Shown here in pieces: positions 33,082 to 44,195 of a DNA stretch of 64,000 nt. Where the stretch lies: contig QRDG01001970.1 in assembly GCA_012064385.1 (NCBI GenBank), positions 76,042 to 140,041 on the forward strand. Direction: 5' to 3'. Position 1 is the stretch's first letter. Each line of letters opens with the position of its first letter. Both the position numbers and the translations under genes were made by a program. This DNA comes from Puccinellia tenuiflora. Lineage: Eukaryota; Streptophyta; Magnoliopsida; Poales; Poaceae. The notes under the pieces are model-generated. The model was not told the origin of the DNA. It worked only from the letters and a program-made list of their open reading frames with translations, and made no database searches.

Positions 33082-36000
33082 AAAACCTCACCAGGCTAAC
33101 TTTTCCATTTTTGTGCGCAGAACTTGTTTAAATGCTGGTCAAACTTAGGGTTTGACCGAATTTGAAATGAGCAACAAAAATTCAAAAAAAATCAAAAAAA
33201 TGGAAAACCAGTGCACATTGTCTTATAATGTCACATACTACCTATTGGATCTTATAAACAAGGTATATATACATTCAAGCTCTCTGTTTATGCATAAGAT
33301 GTGATATCGGCAGAACTCTGCCATATGAAGTCAAGGTTGAAGACAAGTGGTTTAAGGTTTTGGGAATGAAGTTGTCCAAAACCCCACCAAAGGTTCATTT
33401 TGGTGTGACTAAGAAGGATCCAGGCTAACTTTTCCATTTTTGTGTGCAGAACTTGTTTAAATGCTGGTCAAACTTAGGGTTTGACCGAATTTGAAATGAG
33501 CAACAAAAATTCAAAAAAAATCAAAAAAATGGAAAACCAGTGCACATTGTCTTATAATGTCACATTTTACATATTGGATCTTATAAACAAGGTATATATA
33601 TACATTCAAGCTCTCTGTTCATGCATAAGATGTGATATCGGCAGAACTCTGCCATATGAAGTCAAGGTTGAAGACAAGTGGTTTAAGGTTTTGGGAATGA
33701 AGTTGTCCAAAACCCCACCAAAGGTTCATTTTGGTGTGACTAAGAAGGATCCAGGCTTACTTTTCTATTTTTGTGTGCAGAACTTGTTTAAATGCTGGTC
33801 AAACTTAGGGTTTGACCGAATTTGAAATGAGCAACAAAAATTCAAAAAAAATCAAAAAAATGGAAAACCAGTGCACATTGTCTTATAATGTCACACACTA
33901 CCTATTGGATCTTATAAACAAGGTATATATACATTCAAGCTCTCTGTTCATGCATAAGATGTGATATCGGCAGAACTCTGCCATATGAAGTCAAGGTTGA
34001 AGACAAGTGGTTTAAGGTTTTGGGAATGAAGTTATCCAAAACCCCACCAAAGGTTCATTTTGGTGTGACTAAGAAGGATCCAGGCTTACTTTTCCATTTT
34101 TGTGTGCAGAACTTGTTTAAATGCTGGTCAAACTTAGGGTTTGACCGAATTTGAAATGAGCAACAAAAATTCAAAAAAAATCAAAAAAAAAAATGGAAAA
34201 CCAATGCACATTGTCTTATAATGTCACACACTACCTATTGGATCTTATAAACAAGGTATATATACATTCAAGCTCTCTGTTCATGCATAAGATGTGATAT
34301 CGGCAGAACTCTGCCATATGAAGTCAAGGTTGAAGACAAGTGGTTTAAGGTTTTGAGAATGAAGTCGTCCAAAACCCCACCAAAGGTTCATTTTGGTGTG
34401 ACTAAGAAGGATCCAGGCTTACTTTTCCATTTTTGTGTGCATAACTTGTTTAAATGCTGGTCAAACTTAGGGTTTGACCGAATTTGAAATGAGCAACAAA
34501 AATTCAAAAAAAATCAAAAAAATGGAAAACCAGTTCATATTGTCTTATAATGTCACACAATACCTATTGGATCTTATAAACAAGGTATATATACATTCAA
34601 GCTCTTTGTTCATGCATAAGATGTGATATCGGCAGAACTCTGCCATATGAAGTCAAGGTTGAAGACAAGTGGTTTAAGGTTTTGGGAATGAAGTTGTCCA
34701 AAACCCCACCAAAGGTTCATTTTGGTGTGACTAAGAAGGATCCAGGCTTACTTTTCCATTTTTGTGTGCAGAACTTGTTTAAATGCTGGTCAAACTTAGG
34801 GTTTGACCGAATTTGAAATGAGCAACAAAAATTCAAAAAAATGGAAAACCAGTGCACATTGTCTTATAATGTCACACACTACCTATTGGATCTTATAAAC
34901 AAGGTATATATACATTCAAGCTCTCTGTTCATGCATAAGATGTGATATCGGCAGAACTCTGCCATATGAAGTCAAGGTTGAAGACAAGTGGTTTAAGGTT
35001 TTGGGAATGAAGTTGTCCAAAACCCCACCAAAGGTTCATTTTGGTGTGACTAAGAAGGATCCAGACTTACTTTTCTATTTTTGTGTGCAGAACTTGTTTA
35101 AATGCTGGTCAAACTTAGGGTTTGACCGAATTTGAAATGAGCAACAAAAATTCAAAAAAAATCAAAAAAATGGAAAAGCAGTGCACATTGTCTTATAATG
35201 TCACACACTACCTATTGGATCTTATAAACAAGGTATATATACATTCAAGCTCTCTGTTCATGCATAAGATGTGATATCGGCAGAACTCTGCCATATGAAG
35301 TCAAGGTTGAAGACAAGTGGTTTAAGGTTTTGGGAATGAAGTTGTCCAAAACCCCACCAAAGGTTCATTTTGGTGTGACTAAGAAGGATCCAGGCTTACT
35401 TTTCCATTTTTGTGTGCAGAACTTGTTTAAATGCTGGTCAAACTTAGGGTTTGACCGAATTTGAAATGAGCAACAAAAATTCAAAAAAAATCAAAAAAAT
35501 GGAAAACCAGTGCACATTGTGTTGTAATGTCACATACTACCTATTGGATCTTATAAACAAGGTATATATACATTCAAGCTCTCTGTTCATGCATAAGATG
35601 TGATATCGGCAGAACTCTGCCATATGAAGTCAAGGTTGAAGACAAGTGGTTTAAGGTTTTGGGAATGAAGTTGTCCAAAACCCCACCAAAGGTTCATTTT
35701 GGTGTGACTAAGAAGGATCCAGACTTACTTTTCTATTTTTGTGTGCAGAACTTGTTTAAATGCTGGTCAAACTTAGGGTTTGACCGAATTTGAAATGAGC
35801 AACAAAAATTCAAAAAAAATTAAAAAAATGGAAAAGCAGTGCACATTGTCTTATAATGTCACACACTACCTATTGGATCTTATAAACAAGGTATATATAC
35901 ATTCAAGCTCTCTGTTCATGCATAAGATGTGATATCGGCAGAACTCTGCCATATGAAGTCAAGGTTGAAGACAAGTGGTTTAAGGTTTTGGGAATGAAGT

Positions 36001-36205
36001 TGTCCAAAACCCCACCAAAGGTTTATTTTGGTGTGACTAAGAAGGATCCAGGCTTACTTTTCTATTTTTGTGTGCAGAACTTGTTTAAATGCTGGTCAAA
36101 CTTAGGGTTTGACCGAATTTGAAATGAGCAACAAAAATTCAAAAAAAATCAAAAAATGGAAAACCAGTGCACATTGTCTTATAATGTCACATACTACCTA
36201 TTGAA
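33082..36205 (+). repeat. Tandem array, about 330-bp unit, about 9.4 copies
   Basis: The phrase AACTTGTTTAAATGCTGG recurs at 33121, 33450, 33781, 34110, 34443, 34772, 35091, 35420, 35749 and 36079, giving unit lengths of 319-333 bp. Units differ by only a few bases and by small A-run indels, so the array is recent or homogenised. Each unit contains a phrase that translates sensibly in one frame (VKVEDKWFKVLGMKLSKTPP), but unit length is not a steady multiple of three and a stop ends every copy. The array lies between the ends of the two convergent MULE genes. Confidence 0.95.
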
Positions 36206-36570
36206 TAATATCTAGGTGATTTGGACAATGTCAAAAAAAAGTTGATAGAAATGGGGTCGTTTCCCCTAGCTTTGTAGGCCATTTCTAACACGTTTTCGAC
36301 GACGATGAGTTGTGTCTCACAAAAGAGATCAGGGCAACCATGGGAGGTGTTGTATATTACAGACAGCGTAGGAAGCTCAAACAAACATAGAAAAGGTACA
36401 AATTTGAATTTAGCATCATATTTGAATTTCGGCAAATATTTGAATTTCAAACTCAAATTCTAGTTTAGCATTATTACAAATCACACAAGTTTTCACGAAT
36501 CAAAGTAGCATTATTACAAATCACACAAGTGTTCAAGAATCAAATTCGAGTAGCAATACATCACTTTTTC
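36206..36570. other. 3' flank of the MULE transposase gene
   Basis: AT-rich, with repeated AAATTTGAATTT-like phrases at 36395-36465 and a duplicated CATTATTACAAATCACACAAG (36469 and 36508). Presumably the transposase 3'UTR and terminator. Confidence 0.4.
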
Positions 36571-39500
36571 TTAGCATTTGATTTCTTCTTCTTCGGCTTC
36601 GGCTTGCTTTGCTTGTTTTGCTTCTATATCAAGAAGATCATTTATGCTCCTTGTTTTCTTTGCATCTCCTTCACTAGGCCTTCGAGGGGGAATTTCAGGC
36701 TGGAAAACTTGATCCAAAGCTGCTTCAGTTTGCACTTGGTCCAGAACAGCTTCAGCTTCAGTTTCCACATCTTCGGTTTCAGCTTCCAGAACAGCTTCAG
36801 CTTCAGTTTCAGCTTCAGTTTCCAGAACATCTTCAGTTTCAACTTGGTCCAGAACAGCTTCAACTTCCTCCAAAATAGCTTCAGGTTGCACATCTCCAGG
36901 TTGCACAGGCACTGCAACATCGACAGAGCCGAACACAGTCTGCACACTCCTCTTCTTTCTACACCCTCCAATTCTGGCCTTTTTGGCTGGACAAAGAGGT
37001 TCAGTTTCAAGGGGCTGAAACACACGTTTCTTCCTGACAGTCCCCTTTGGATCGGTGTATCTACACTTGATGGATCCAGCTCGGTGTCCAAGTTCTTCAC
37101 AACGTTTGCATCTATTTTTGTTACCTTTTTGGGGCCTCTTTGGCTTGGCGTCTTTCTTCCCCTTCTTACTGCTCCCACCTTTTTCAAACCAAGGCTTGAA
37201 TCTACTCTGTTTCGGCCAGCCAGCCTTCCTTCTCGTCAAAGGAGCGCACAAGGAGAATTCTATGTCCACTTCAGGCCACTGAGACTGATCTGTAAGTGGT
37301 GGAATTGGATGTGCATATGCAGCTCTGAATTTTTCAACTGAGTAATATTCATGCAAATATGGGTGCATATTTAGCTTGGGTTTGGATGCCAAGAAAATGA
37401 CGGCATGTTCACAAGGTTTTCCAGTGTGTTGCCACTCAAGGCAGCTGCACTCTTTCTTTTCAGTGTCAACAACATGCCTTCTGGTAGTCTTTGTATCTTT
37501 AACTTCACCAGAATGCAATGAGGATTTCACAACTAACAAATGTGCAAGCCCTCTGCTCCTGTTGACTACCTGCTGCACCACAGCAGGCAGTTTATCCTGC
37601 CCTTGCAGCTTATCACCAATCTTTGCTCTCAATTCCCACCACTTCATGATCATGATCCTAATTTGGTCAACCATGTCATGGACAGGCAAGTCCTTGAAAT
37701 CCTTTATCTTGTTGTTAAAACTTTCTGCCAAATTGTTGTTGATATGATCACACTTGATGGCAGTGTTAAATCCTGACCTGTACCACAAAAGAGAATGGTA
37801 TGTGTCCATCCAAGGGCCAAACTCAGTGCTTGCTTCTTTTATCTTATTCATATGATACTCCCAAGCACTAACCTTGTATGCTCTTGCTGCTGGCCACAAG
37901 CGGCCAAATGCATCTCCTCTGAATTTTTTTATCACATTCATCCACATATGACCAAAGCACTCCCTCTGCTCACAATGTGGGAAAATATTCTTCACTGCAT
38001 TTTCTAGCCCTTTACATGCGTCAGTGTGGATTGCCAAAGGGAACACTGGACCAATGCTACTTTTCAACTACAGCATGAACCATGTCCATGAAGCTTCTGA
38101 CTCAGACTGAAACAAGCCAATAGCTACAGGGTACGTCCAATTGTGTCCATCTAGAGCATTGCAAGCTGCAAGTTGACCATTCCACTTGCCAGTCAAAAAT
38201 GATGAATCTATACTCAAATATGGACGGCATCCTGCTTTGAAGCCATCAATGCAAGGCTTTAAAGCCATGAAGAATTTGGAGAAGAACACTTTCCCATCTG
38301 GTGTCACCTCAGTATCTATCTCAACAACACTGCCTGGACACCTTTTATCCACTTCTGCTTTGAAGTTATAAAGCATTCTAAAGGTATTTGCCCAATCACC
38401 AAATAATCTTTTCATTACTCTTTGCTTTGCCTTCCACACTGTCGTATATTGCAGCTGGATTGGGTAATCCTTTTCCAGGTCTACTTTCAGTTTCTTTGCA
38501 GTCGTGTTTGGTTTCTTGGATAAAATAGGAGTGATTTTTTCTGCCACCCAAAGTTGGGATGTCATTTTTGTAACTTGTTGTGAAGTTGTCATACAAGTAT
38601 GTGCTTTTGGAATTTGATTCACTCTTACTGTCCTTCCATCAGGTTGACGTCTAGCTGATATATACCACTTGCATGGCATGGCACCACCATCATAACCTTT
38701 GCACTTGGCATAGAATTTCTTTGTATCTGTCCACAAAGTCTTGGTTTCAAACTCATGTTTGATTGCATAAGTCCTGAAACACATCCTAAACTCATCCATG
38801 CTTGGAAACAATTTACCTACTTCAATAACTGGATTTTCTTTGTCATAAACACATACAAGCTCTTCATCATGGCCATCACCCACATCAACTGCAGCATTTT
38901 GCATCAACTCTGAATCTATTTCAAAATCAGCATTAGCATCTGTATTTGCAGTCCTTGACCGTCTGTTACCATCATCTGCAGCATCTTCTTTCTCCTTTTC
39001 CTTGTCTTGCTCATCTACAGGAATACCAAACATAGATGCCATTTCAATGTCAGACATTGGATCAATGACCAAATCTGTCGGTTCATTAATCTCAACTGTA
39101 TTCCAATCGATACATACAACCTCCTCAACATTATCAACTGCCTCTTCTGCATCTGCCTCCGCTCTTAACACTGCCAATTCAGTAACTAAAGGCCCTATCT
39201 GCCTTTGTGCAGACCAATCATCCTCAGCAATCTGGCAAGCCAACTTCGATGCCACATATCCAACCCTAGATGCAGGGTTCAGAGCTACGAGCTCTGCCAA
39301 AAAAAGAACACTTTTGCTTGTCCAGCCGTCTCGCCATTTCTTCCCCTGTCTCAATCCTAACATACTCCTGTTTCCAATCATCGAACCGTAACAAAGAAAC
39401 TTCTTGTTCTGGCCCCCAAATCACACTCTCCCCAATTTTTTCCACCACATTCCTCACGGCCTCCTCTTCCTTCAATTCTAGGTCTTGGGGATCAAATTCT

Positions 39501-39731
39501 TCAAAAGGTATATCCCATTCAACCATCGTGTCTCTCTCAATCATCCGCATGCTGCCATCAAGCAACACTGCCTTGGAGGGAAAGAATTTGATCGAAAATT
39601 TGAATTTACCATGTCCCTTGTTTTTTGGCGACCAACGTGAGCTAGAAGTCGAGGTAGTAAGCAAATAGAATTGAAATTAAGTTTCAAGCCTCGGGAAATT
39701 ACCCATTACTTGTCCCCTCTCCCGGTTCCAT
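36571..39731 (-). pseudogene. mudrA: MURA-type (MuDR) transposase, full length but with one TAG stop and one frameshift
   Basis: Exon 1 is 39703-39731 (MEPGEGTSNG), then a 61-bp intron, then one long exon 39641-36571. Discounting one extra base, 1,033 codons remain. Order: N-terminal region (39640-39310); DNA-binding MuDR-type domain (VGKLFPSMDEFRMCFRTYAI, about 38820-38580); DDE catalytic core with D in YLSIDSSFL (38206-38208), D in AIHTDACKGL (38020-38022) and E in NNNLAESFN (37723-37725); SWIM zinc finger CSCLEW...CEHAVIF (37405-37449); zinc knuckle CKRCEELGHRAGSIKC (37063-37110); acidic Glu/Val repeat tail. Lesions: an A/T homopolymer of 7 (39299-39305) shifts the frame, and a TAG at 38068-38070 interrupts the core where CAG (Gln) would fit. 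All three catalytic residues survive. Confidence 0.9.
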
Positions 39732-39811
39732 CTCGCCGCCGTCCACAATCTACGCTCAAAAGGGCGCCCTCAGATCTAATGTGAGAATGATGGGAGAGGA
39801 ATTAGGGTTTC

Positions 39812-40024
39812 GAATGGCACTCACCACGTCCGCCGTAGAACGAAAGCGCCGCCGCCCTCTGAAAAAGTTCCGCTGCCGCCCCCGCCGTCGAGAACGTTTC
39901 CCCGCCGCCGCCGGTGCCGACAGAGAATGTCACGCGCGCGCTCGGTCGGAAGCGCTCGAATGGCACTCACCACGTCCGCCGTAGAACGAAAGCGCCGCCG
40001 CCCTCTGAAAAAGTTCCGCTACCG
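39812..40024 (-). repeat. Tandem duplication in the transposase 5' leader
   Basis: A roughly 70-bp phrase (CACTCACCACGTCCGCCG...) occurs at 39812-39882 and 39955-40024, about 144 bp apart. Each copy carries a consensus donor (GACGTG/GTGAGT on the minus strand), so a leader intron with a choice of two 5' splice sites is possible. Confidence 0.6.
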
Positions 40025-40206
40025 CCGCCGTCGAGAAGGAAAGGTGAGATCCGCCGCTGCCGCCGCCAGAGAAGGTCACGCGCGTGCTGGGTGGGAAAGC
40101 GGTTGGTTTGTCTGGGTTAGCACCTGATACTAATTAGGACCATCATGTTTTAATCAACTGTCTCATCTAACCTAACTGTGTCCTTAACGGCCGTTATATG
40201 GCTATT

Positions 40207-40318
40207 GTGGCCCTGAGCTATTTCCAACCAAAACAGCGTCGCATGCGAGCTATTTCCAGGAAAAACGTCGCTTCAAATCCAATAGCGATGAAAAACGTCG
40301 CATAGGGGCTATTGACTC
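40207..40318 (-). repeat. Right terminal inverted repeat of the MULE
   Basis: Read on the minus strand it starts GAGTCAATAGCCCC and repeats CATGCGACG/AAGCGACG/GGAAATAGCT motifs. It is similar but not identical to the left arm and lies about 590 bp upstream of the transposase ATG. Confidence 0.85.
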
Positions 40319-40339
40319 GGAGAGAAGTGAGCTAGCTGT

Positions 40340-40384
40340 TTTTTTTTTTTTTTGACATGTTCTTTTTTATTTTTACATGAAAGG
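40340..40384 (-). mobile_element. Tiny retroposed tail flanked by an 11-bp direct repeat
   Basis: About 45 bp beginning with a T-run are bracketed by GAGCTAGCTGT at 40329-40339 and 40385-40395. This looks like an extremely truncated LINE/SINE insertion, 2 bp outside the MULE target duplication. Confidence 0.5.
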
Positions 40385-40437
40385 GAGCTAGCTGTCGATC
40401 GTTGCTTAATTGTCCAAGAGCTCATGTCACAAATGTA

Positions 40438-41821
40438 CTTTTTTTTTTGATAAAGAGAATATATTAATATCGAGAGATACCAATTACACCCAGCCTCTGC
40501 ACCAACAAGATATCAAAAGACATCCAGGATGCACACAGCCAAAGAAAAAAATAAAAAAGAGAGAAAACAAAAAACAAAAGACCCCGTCGGAGTGATGGAA
40601 CACTCGCAACAGCAACACTCTAACCACCACCAAAATACAACACCCGGATCGCAAAAAGGTTCTCCAAAACAATGCCTTCAGCAAGGGCATTGCCAGGTAC
40701 AACCAATGAAGGCCAGACCTTGGGCTTTCACCATGAAGAAAGACCGGGAGTCCAAAACAATACCTTCAGCAAGGCCATTGCCAGGTACAGCCAATGAAGG
40801 CCAGACCTTGAGTTTTCACCCTGAACATCACGGCTCGGTACTTAGTACCACCGGAAAGCAGTCCGCCCGTGTTGCCGCCCCCTCTTGTCAAGGCCGCTGC
40901 TGCAAGTCCCCAACACCTGACACACAGGAAACCTGTGCCTAGAGTCTTCAATGCAACCAAACCTCCACTCCGCCAGCACAAGCCTCCGATCACAGCCACC
41001 ATGACTTTCTTCGCTACTTGTCAATATCATGGAAATCTATTAGACATATCGCATGACCACGACAAGATAGCGAAGCTTCGCGCCACACCCACATGAAGCA
41101 TCTCTGGCCATAGATGAGGGTGCGCACGACCGGATCAAATCCGATCTAGATATCCAATGACGCAATGCGCCAAACCGGAGATCCCCGATGGGAAGACCGG
41201 AACACGTCGGCAGCCAGATCATGGAGGACCACATGTAGCAGATCGGCGACATGGCGCTCGAAGACCAGCTGGGCCACCACCAAATCCGATCCGCATGCCT
41301 AAAGGCTACGGATCTCCCGCATCCAGCGCCGTCGACGCCGGAGAAGACTCCGGCCGCCACGCGCCTCCTGGGACGAGCTTGGGTTTGGGATCCCGAGATC
41401 CGCCGCCCCCAAGCGCCGCCAAAAGGAGCCGCCTCCTGGCCAAGCGATCCCTGTGGAGGGGATGCCGCCACCGCCATGTACGGAGCCGCTGCTCCGGGAT
41501 CCTTGCGCTGCAAATCGGAGAGCACGTCATGGCGAGACCGCTGTCCCCACGAAGCCGCCGGAGTGACTCCGCGCCACCGGGAGAAACAGCCACCGAAGAT
41601 CGCGCCGCCGATCCAACACGCTGCCGAGCGTAGTCCCTCCCAACCGCGACACGGCCGTGATGCGCGAGAGTCCCGCCGTCCCCTTCATCGGCGGCGCGCG
41701 GGGTTCCCCGGCGGCTGCCTCTGGGGATGACGAGAGGAGAGAGGAGGGGGAGGGGGTGGCGGCGGCTGGAGCTAGGGTTTCTCCCCCGGTCGCCTGGGAG
41801 GGAGGCGACGCGAGGGAGAGA
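40438..41821 (-). mobile_element. Non-LTR retroposon, about 1.4 kb, T-tract and 13-bp TSD
   Basis: The direct repeat GTCACAAATGTAC flanks it (40425-40437 and 41822-41836 region), and a T-run starts the plus-strand copy (poly-A of a minus-strand insertion). The GC-rich 5' end (about 41400-41820 on the minus strand) begins with a CTCTCCCTCGCG-type leader and an AAACCCTAG phrase. Near the 3' end a 60-bp phrase is duplicated (40655-40722 and 40748-40815). No reverse transcriptase is encoded; frames are short. It resembles the smaller retroposon at 2074-2677. Confidence 0.8.
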
Positions 41822-41836
41822 GAGTCACAAATGTAC

Positions 41837-42139
41837 ATACACCGGCCTTATCAGCATTTGCAGCACACGGTTCCAACAACTACTCGATAACCTCTACACA
41901 ACCACGCGACAATATATAAACAACGTACACATACATACAGGCTTATAAATCCGGGCTAATCAGCCTTCTTTCTATTAAATAAATGGTTGGTTGTAATAAT
42001 TTGTAGTCTGTAAACATCTAAAGTTTAATTTCTCTCATGTGTTCTTATAATCATATGGAAGTTTTTTTTTTTGTTTTGTTAAATCGTGTGTGAGGAATGA
42101 TGGTTGGTTGTATAATAGTTAGAAATCTTGTCGGCCATC
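41837..42139. other. Intergenic DNA, nothing recognised
   Basis: AT-rich sequence of about 300 bp between the retroposon and the old Copia; no gene or repeat structure seen. Confidence 0.5.
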
Positions 42140-42652
42140 CTCACTTCATCAACTGCTGAGGTAGCCTGAACAAGTTTGTGGCGATATCCGCCAATGCTTG
42201 GGAGACCTTCGAGAATAGTTCCGTGTCCCGGTACACGGAGTGTCTATGCAAATTCGCTCTGAGCTCGACATGACCAAGAAGCTCAACTCTTCGGCCGATG
42301 TCTACTTCAACAAGATCAATCAAGAGTTTGGTTGGAGATCTATAGTACATGACTATGACCCGTCCTGTCCTTTCCTTCACGGTGAATTGTGGGTGTCGGT
42401 ATGTTCATTCGCCTCACATAGGTCATTGGGCTGCAGTCAAGCGGATTATTTGCCATGTCAAGTGTACCATTGCTCATGGGTGTTACTCATTCAGTGTTCT
42501 GTGCCATGCTCCCTTTGTATTTTGATGCATATTGGGCTGACAATCCTGATTATAGACGATCAACGGGGATATGCCCTCTTTTTAAAACTAATTGATCACT
42601 TGGAGTGAGCAAAGGTATTGTTTCGAGATCTAGTAATGAAGTTGTCTGCAAT
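42140..42652 (+). pseudogene. Copia retrotransposon remnant, left part
   Basis: Plus-strand pieces read like Copia Gag (LFSKVSQALADI on one strand; SSADVYFNKI) and then the RNase H end of Pol: GHWAAVKRIICHVKCTIAHG, then YWADNPDYRRSTGICPLF. Stops and frame changes abound and the middle of Pol is missing. It continues beyond the younger LTR element at 46285. Confidence 0.7.
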
Positions 42653-43059
42653 TGACGGGGATATACCCTTTGGGTCCCCTATCATTGGTGTACCTGGTGC
42701 GATCCAATCTACGGCCCACCTGGCAGGCCCAAAGAAGCCCATGAAGCACGACTTGGAGTACAATACAAAAAAACATGTAAACCCTACCTGGCTCCCTTTA
42801 TAAAGCCAGGCAGGGGATCCCCCACGGGAAGGGGGACAACAGATACACAACACCCGCCGCCGGCGGCACCATTGTAACACCACCATGATCATCTATACAG
42901 ATCAGACAAGCAGGATGTAGGTCTTTACCTCACCATGAGGGGCCGAACCTGGGTAAATCCTTGCTTGTCAGCCGACGGAACTACCAGCGCGCCATCTCTC
43001 TCCCCCTCAATCAACCCGGGGTACTCGACCCAGGGATTTGCCGAGCCCTAACCTCGACA
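42653..43059 (+). repeat. Left LTR (407 bp)
   Basis: TG...CA ends with a TATA-like CTTTATAAAG at about 42786-42796 that could drive the element transcript. Confidence 0.9.
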
Positions 43060-43929
43060 ATTGGCGCCGTCTGTGGGAAGAACGCGCGCTGGATTCAACG
43101 TTTCGGCGGCTCCAATCTCCATCGACAACAGCGACCAGATCGCATCTACTTCGACACGTACCTCATCATCAACAATCTTCATCAAGGAAGCTGCAGCCGG
43201 CCCCCGACGTGCTGGCGAGTGCTTCAATTCGCGATCGGTGATTCATCAACGCGTAAACCAGATCCGACTCTGGAGACCCGCACCACCAGGCCAGCTCGTT
43301 TCGGCTGGATCATCCGCAATCTGCGATCCGAGTCACATCAAACCGAGCCAGCTAGCACGCTGGCGTAAGACGGAGATTAATCTCCTAAGCACATGCAGCA
43401 GGGCGGCGGCTTCGAGGATCTACGTCTGATCCGATTAAAGAACACGGTCAACGTGCATGGGAATTCAACGTGTGTGGCCAAGGAAAAAAGCACACAAGGC
43501 ACAAGTCCCAAAGAAAACCATCCACGAGACATCAAACCAAGCTCTACATCGCCGCCGCCGACTTTTACCAGGCCGGGATGACAATTTCCACTCCGTCACG
43601 GACAGACTTCGACCTCGCCTTCACCGCAGTCGGCTCCGCCAACACTGCGGTCATCTTCGAGTCGCCACAGTCGCCAGCGAGTCGATATCTACGGCTACAT
43701 CGACACCGGCGCAGTCTACATCGTCCACGCCTTGGCGTTTGCATTACGGACAACCGCGACCGTCATCGACCCGCCACGGACGACGTCTTCCTCACCATCG
43801 TGGCGTCAACAACACGCCGTTCCAGTTTAATCATCATGCAGCCTACGCGTCCTTAACAGCTAAGTCATTTTCGTACTTAATTTATTTAATCAATAAGGCT
43901 ACTTAGCCATACATATATAATTCGTTTTG

Positions 43930-44180
43930 GCCGCCTCCGACACTCGGGGGCTGGCGGCCCCACCTTCGCCGACTCCGCCTTCGTCGACTCCGCCTCCGAC
44001 ACTCGGGGGCTGGCGGCCCCACCTTCGCCGACTCCGCCTTCGTCGGCTCCGCCTCCGACACTCGGGGGCTGGCGACTCCGCTTTCGTCAACTCCGCGTTC
44101 GTCGACTCCGTCTCCGACACTCGGGGGCTGACGGCCTCGCCTTCGTCGGCCCGTCTCCGACGCTCGGAGGCTGGTGCTTC
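43930..44180 (+). repeat. Tandem repeat with the CACTCGGGGGCTGGCG phrase, about 60 bp unit
   Basis: Four units, each with CACTCGGGGGCTG followed by GCC/GACTCCGCCTTCGTC. The CTCGGGGGCT core equals the polypurine tract before the right LTR. Confidence 0.8.
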
Positions 44181-44195
44181 CCTTCATCACTCCGC

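Larger units (their letters stand above)
29927..40318. mobile_element. Mutator-like element (MULE), 10,392 bp, 9-bp TSD, two convergent genes
   Basis: The perfect 9-bp target duplication GGAGAGAAG lies at 29918-29926 and 40319-40327. The ends are inverted repeats sharing TCAATAGCCCCTATGCGAC and, further in, GAAGCGACGTT and AATAGCTxGCATGCGACG, over about 110 bp. Contents from the left: a GRF-type gene (plus, 30304-30897), a 153-bp duplication in its 3' region, a coiled-coil ORF (minus, about 32050-32519), a 330-bp tandem array (33082-36205) and the MURA-type transposase gene (minus, 36571-39731). The two main genes converge, as mudrA and mudrB do in MuDR. Clean ends suggest a recent insertion, but the transposase has two lesions, so this copy may now be non-autonomous. 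Confidence 0.93.

Noticed and set aside
33481..33825. 114-residue ORF in the 330-bp array
   Set aside because: It spans a unit and ends at a stop present in every copy. Unit lengths vary out of frame, so it is not a conserved gene.
33082..36205. CRISPR-like or regularly spaced repeat array
   Set aside because: Units are contiguous 330-bp tandem copies without unique spacers, inside a plant transposon.
36529..37341. 270-residue plus-strand ORF rich in Ser/Phe
   Set aside because: Antisense shadow of the acidic repeat tail of the MULE transposase.
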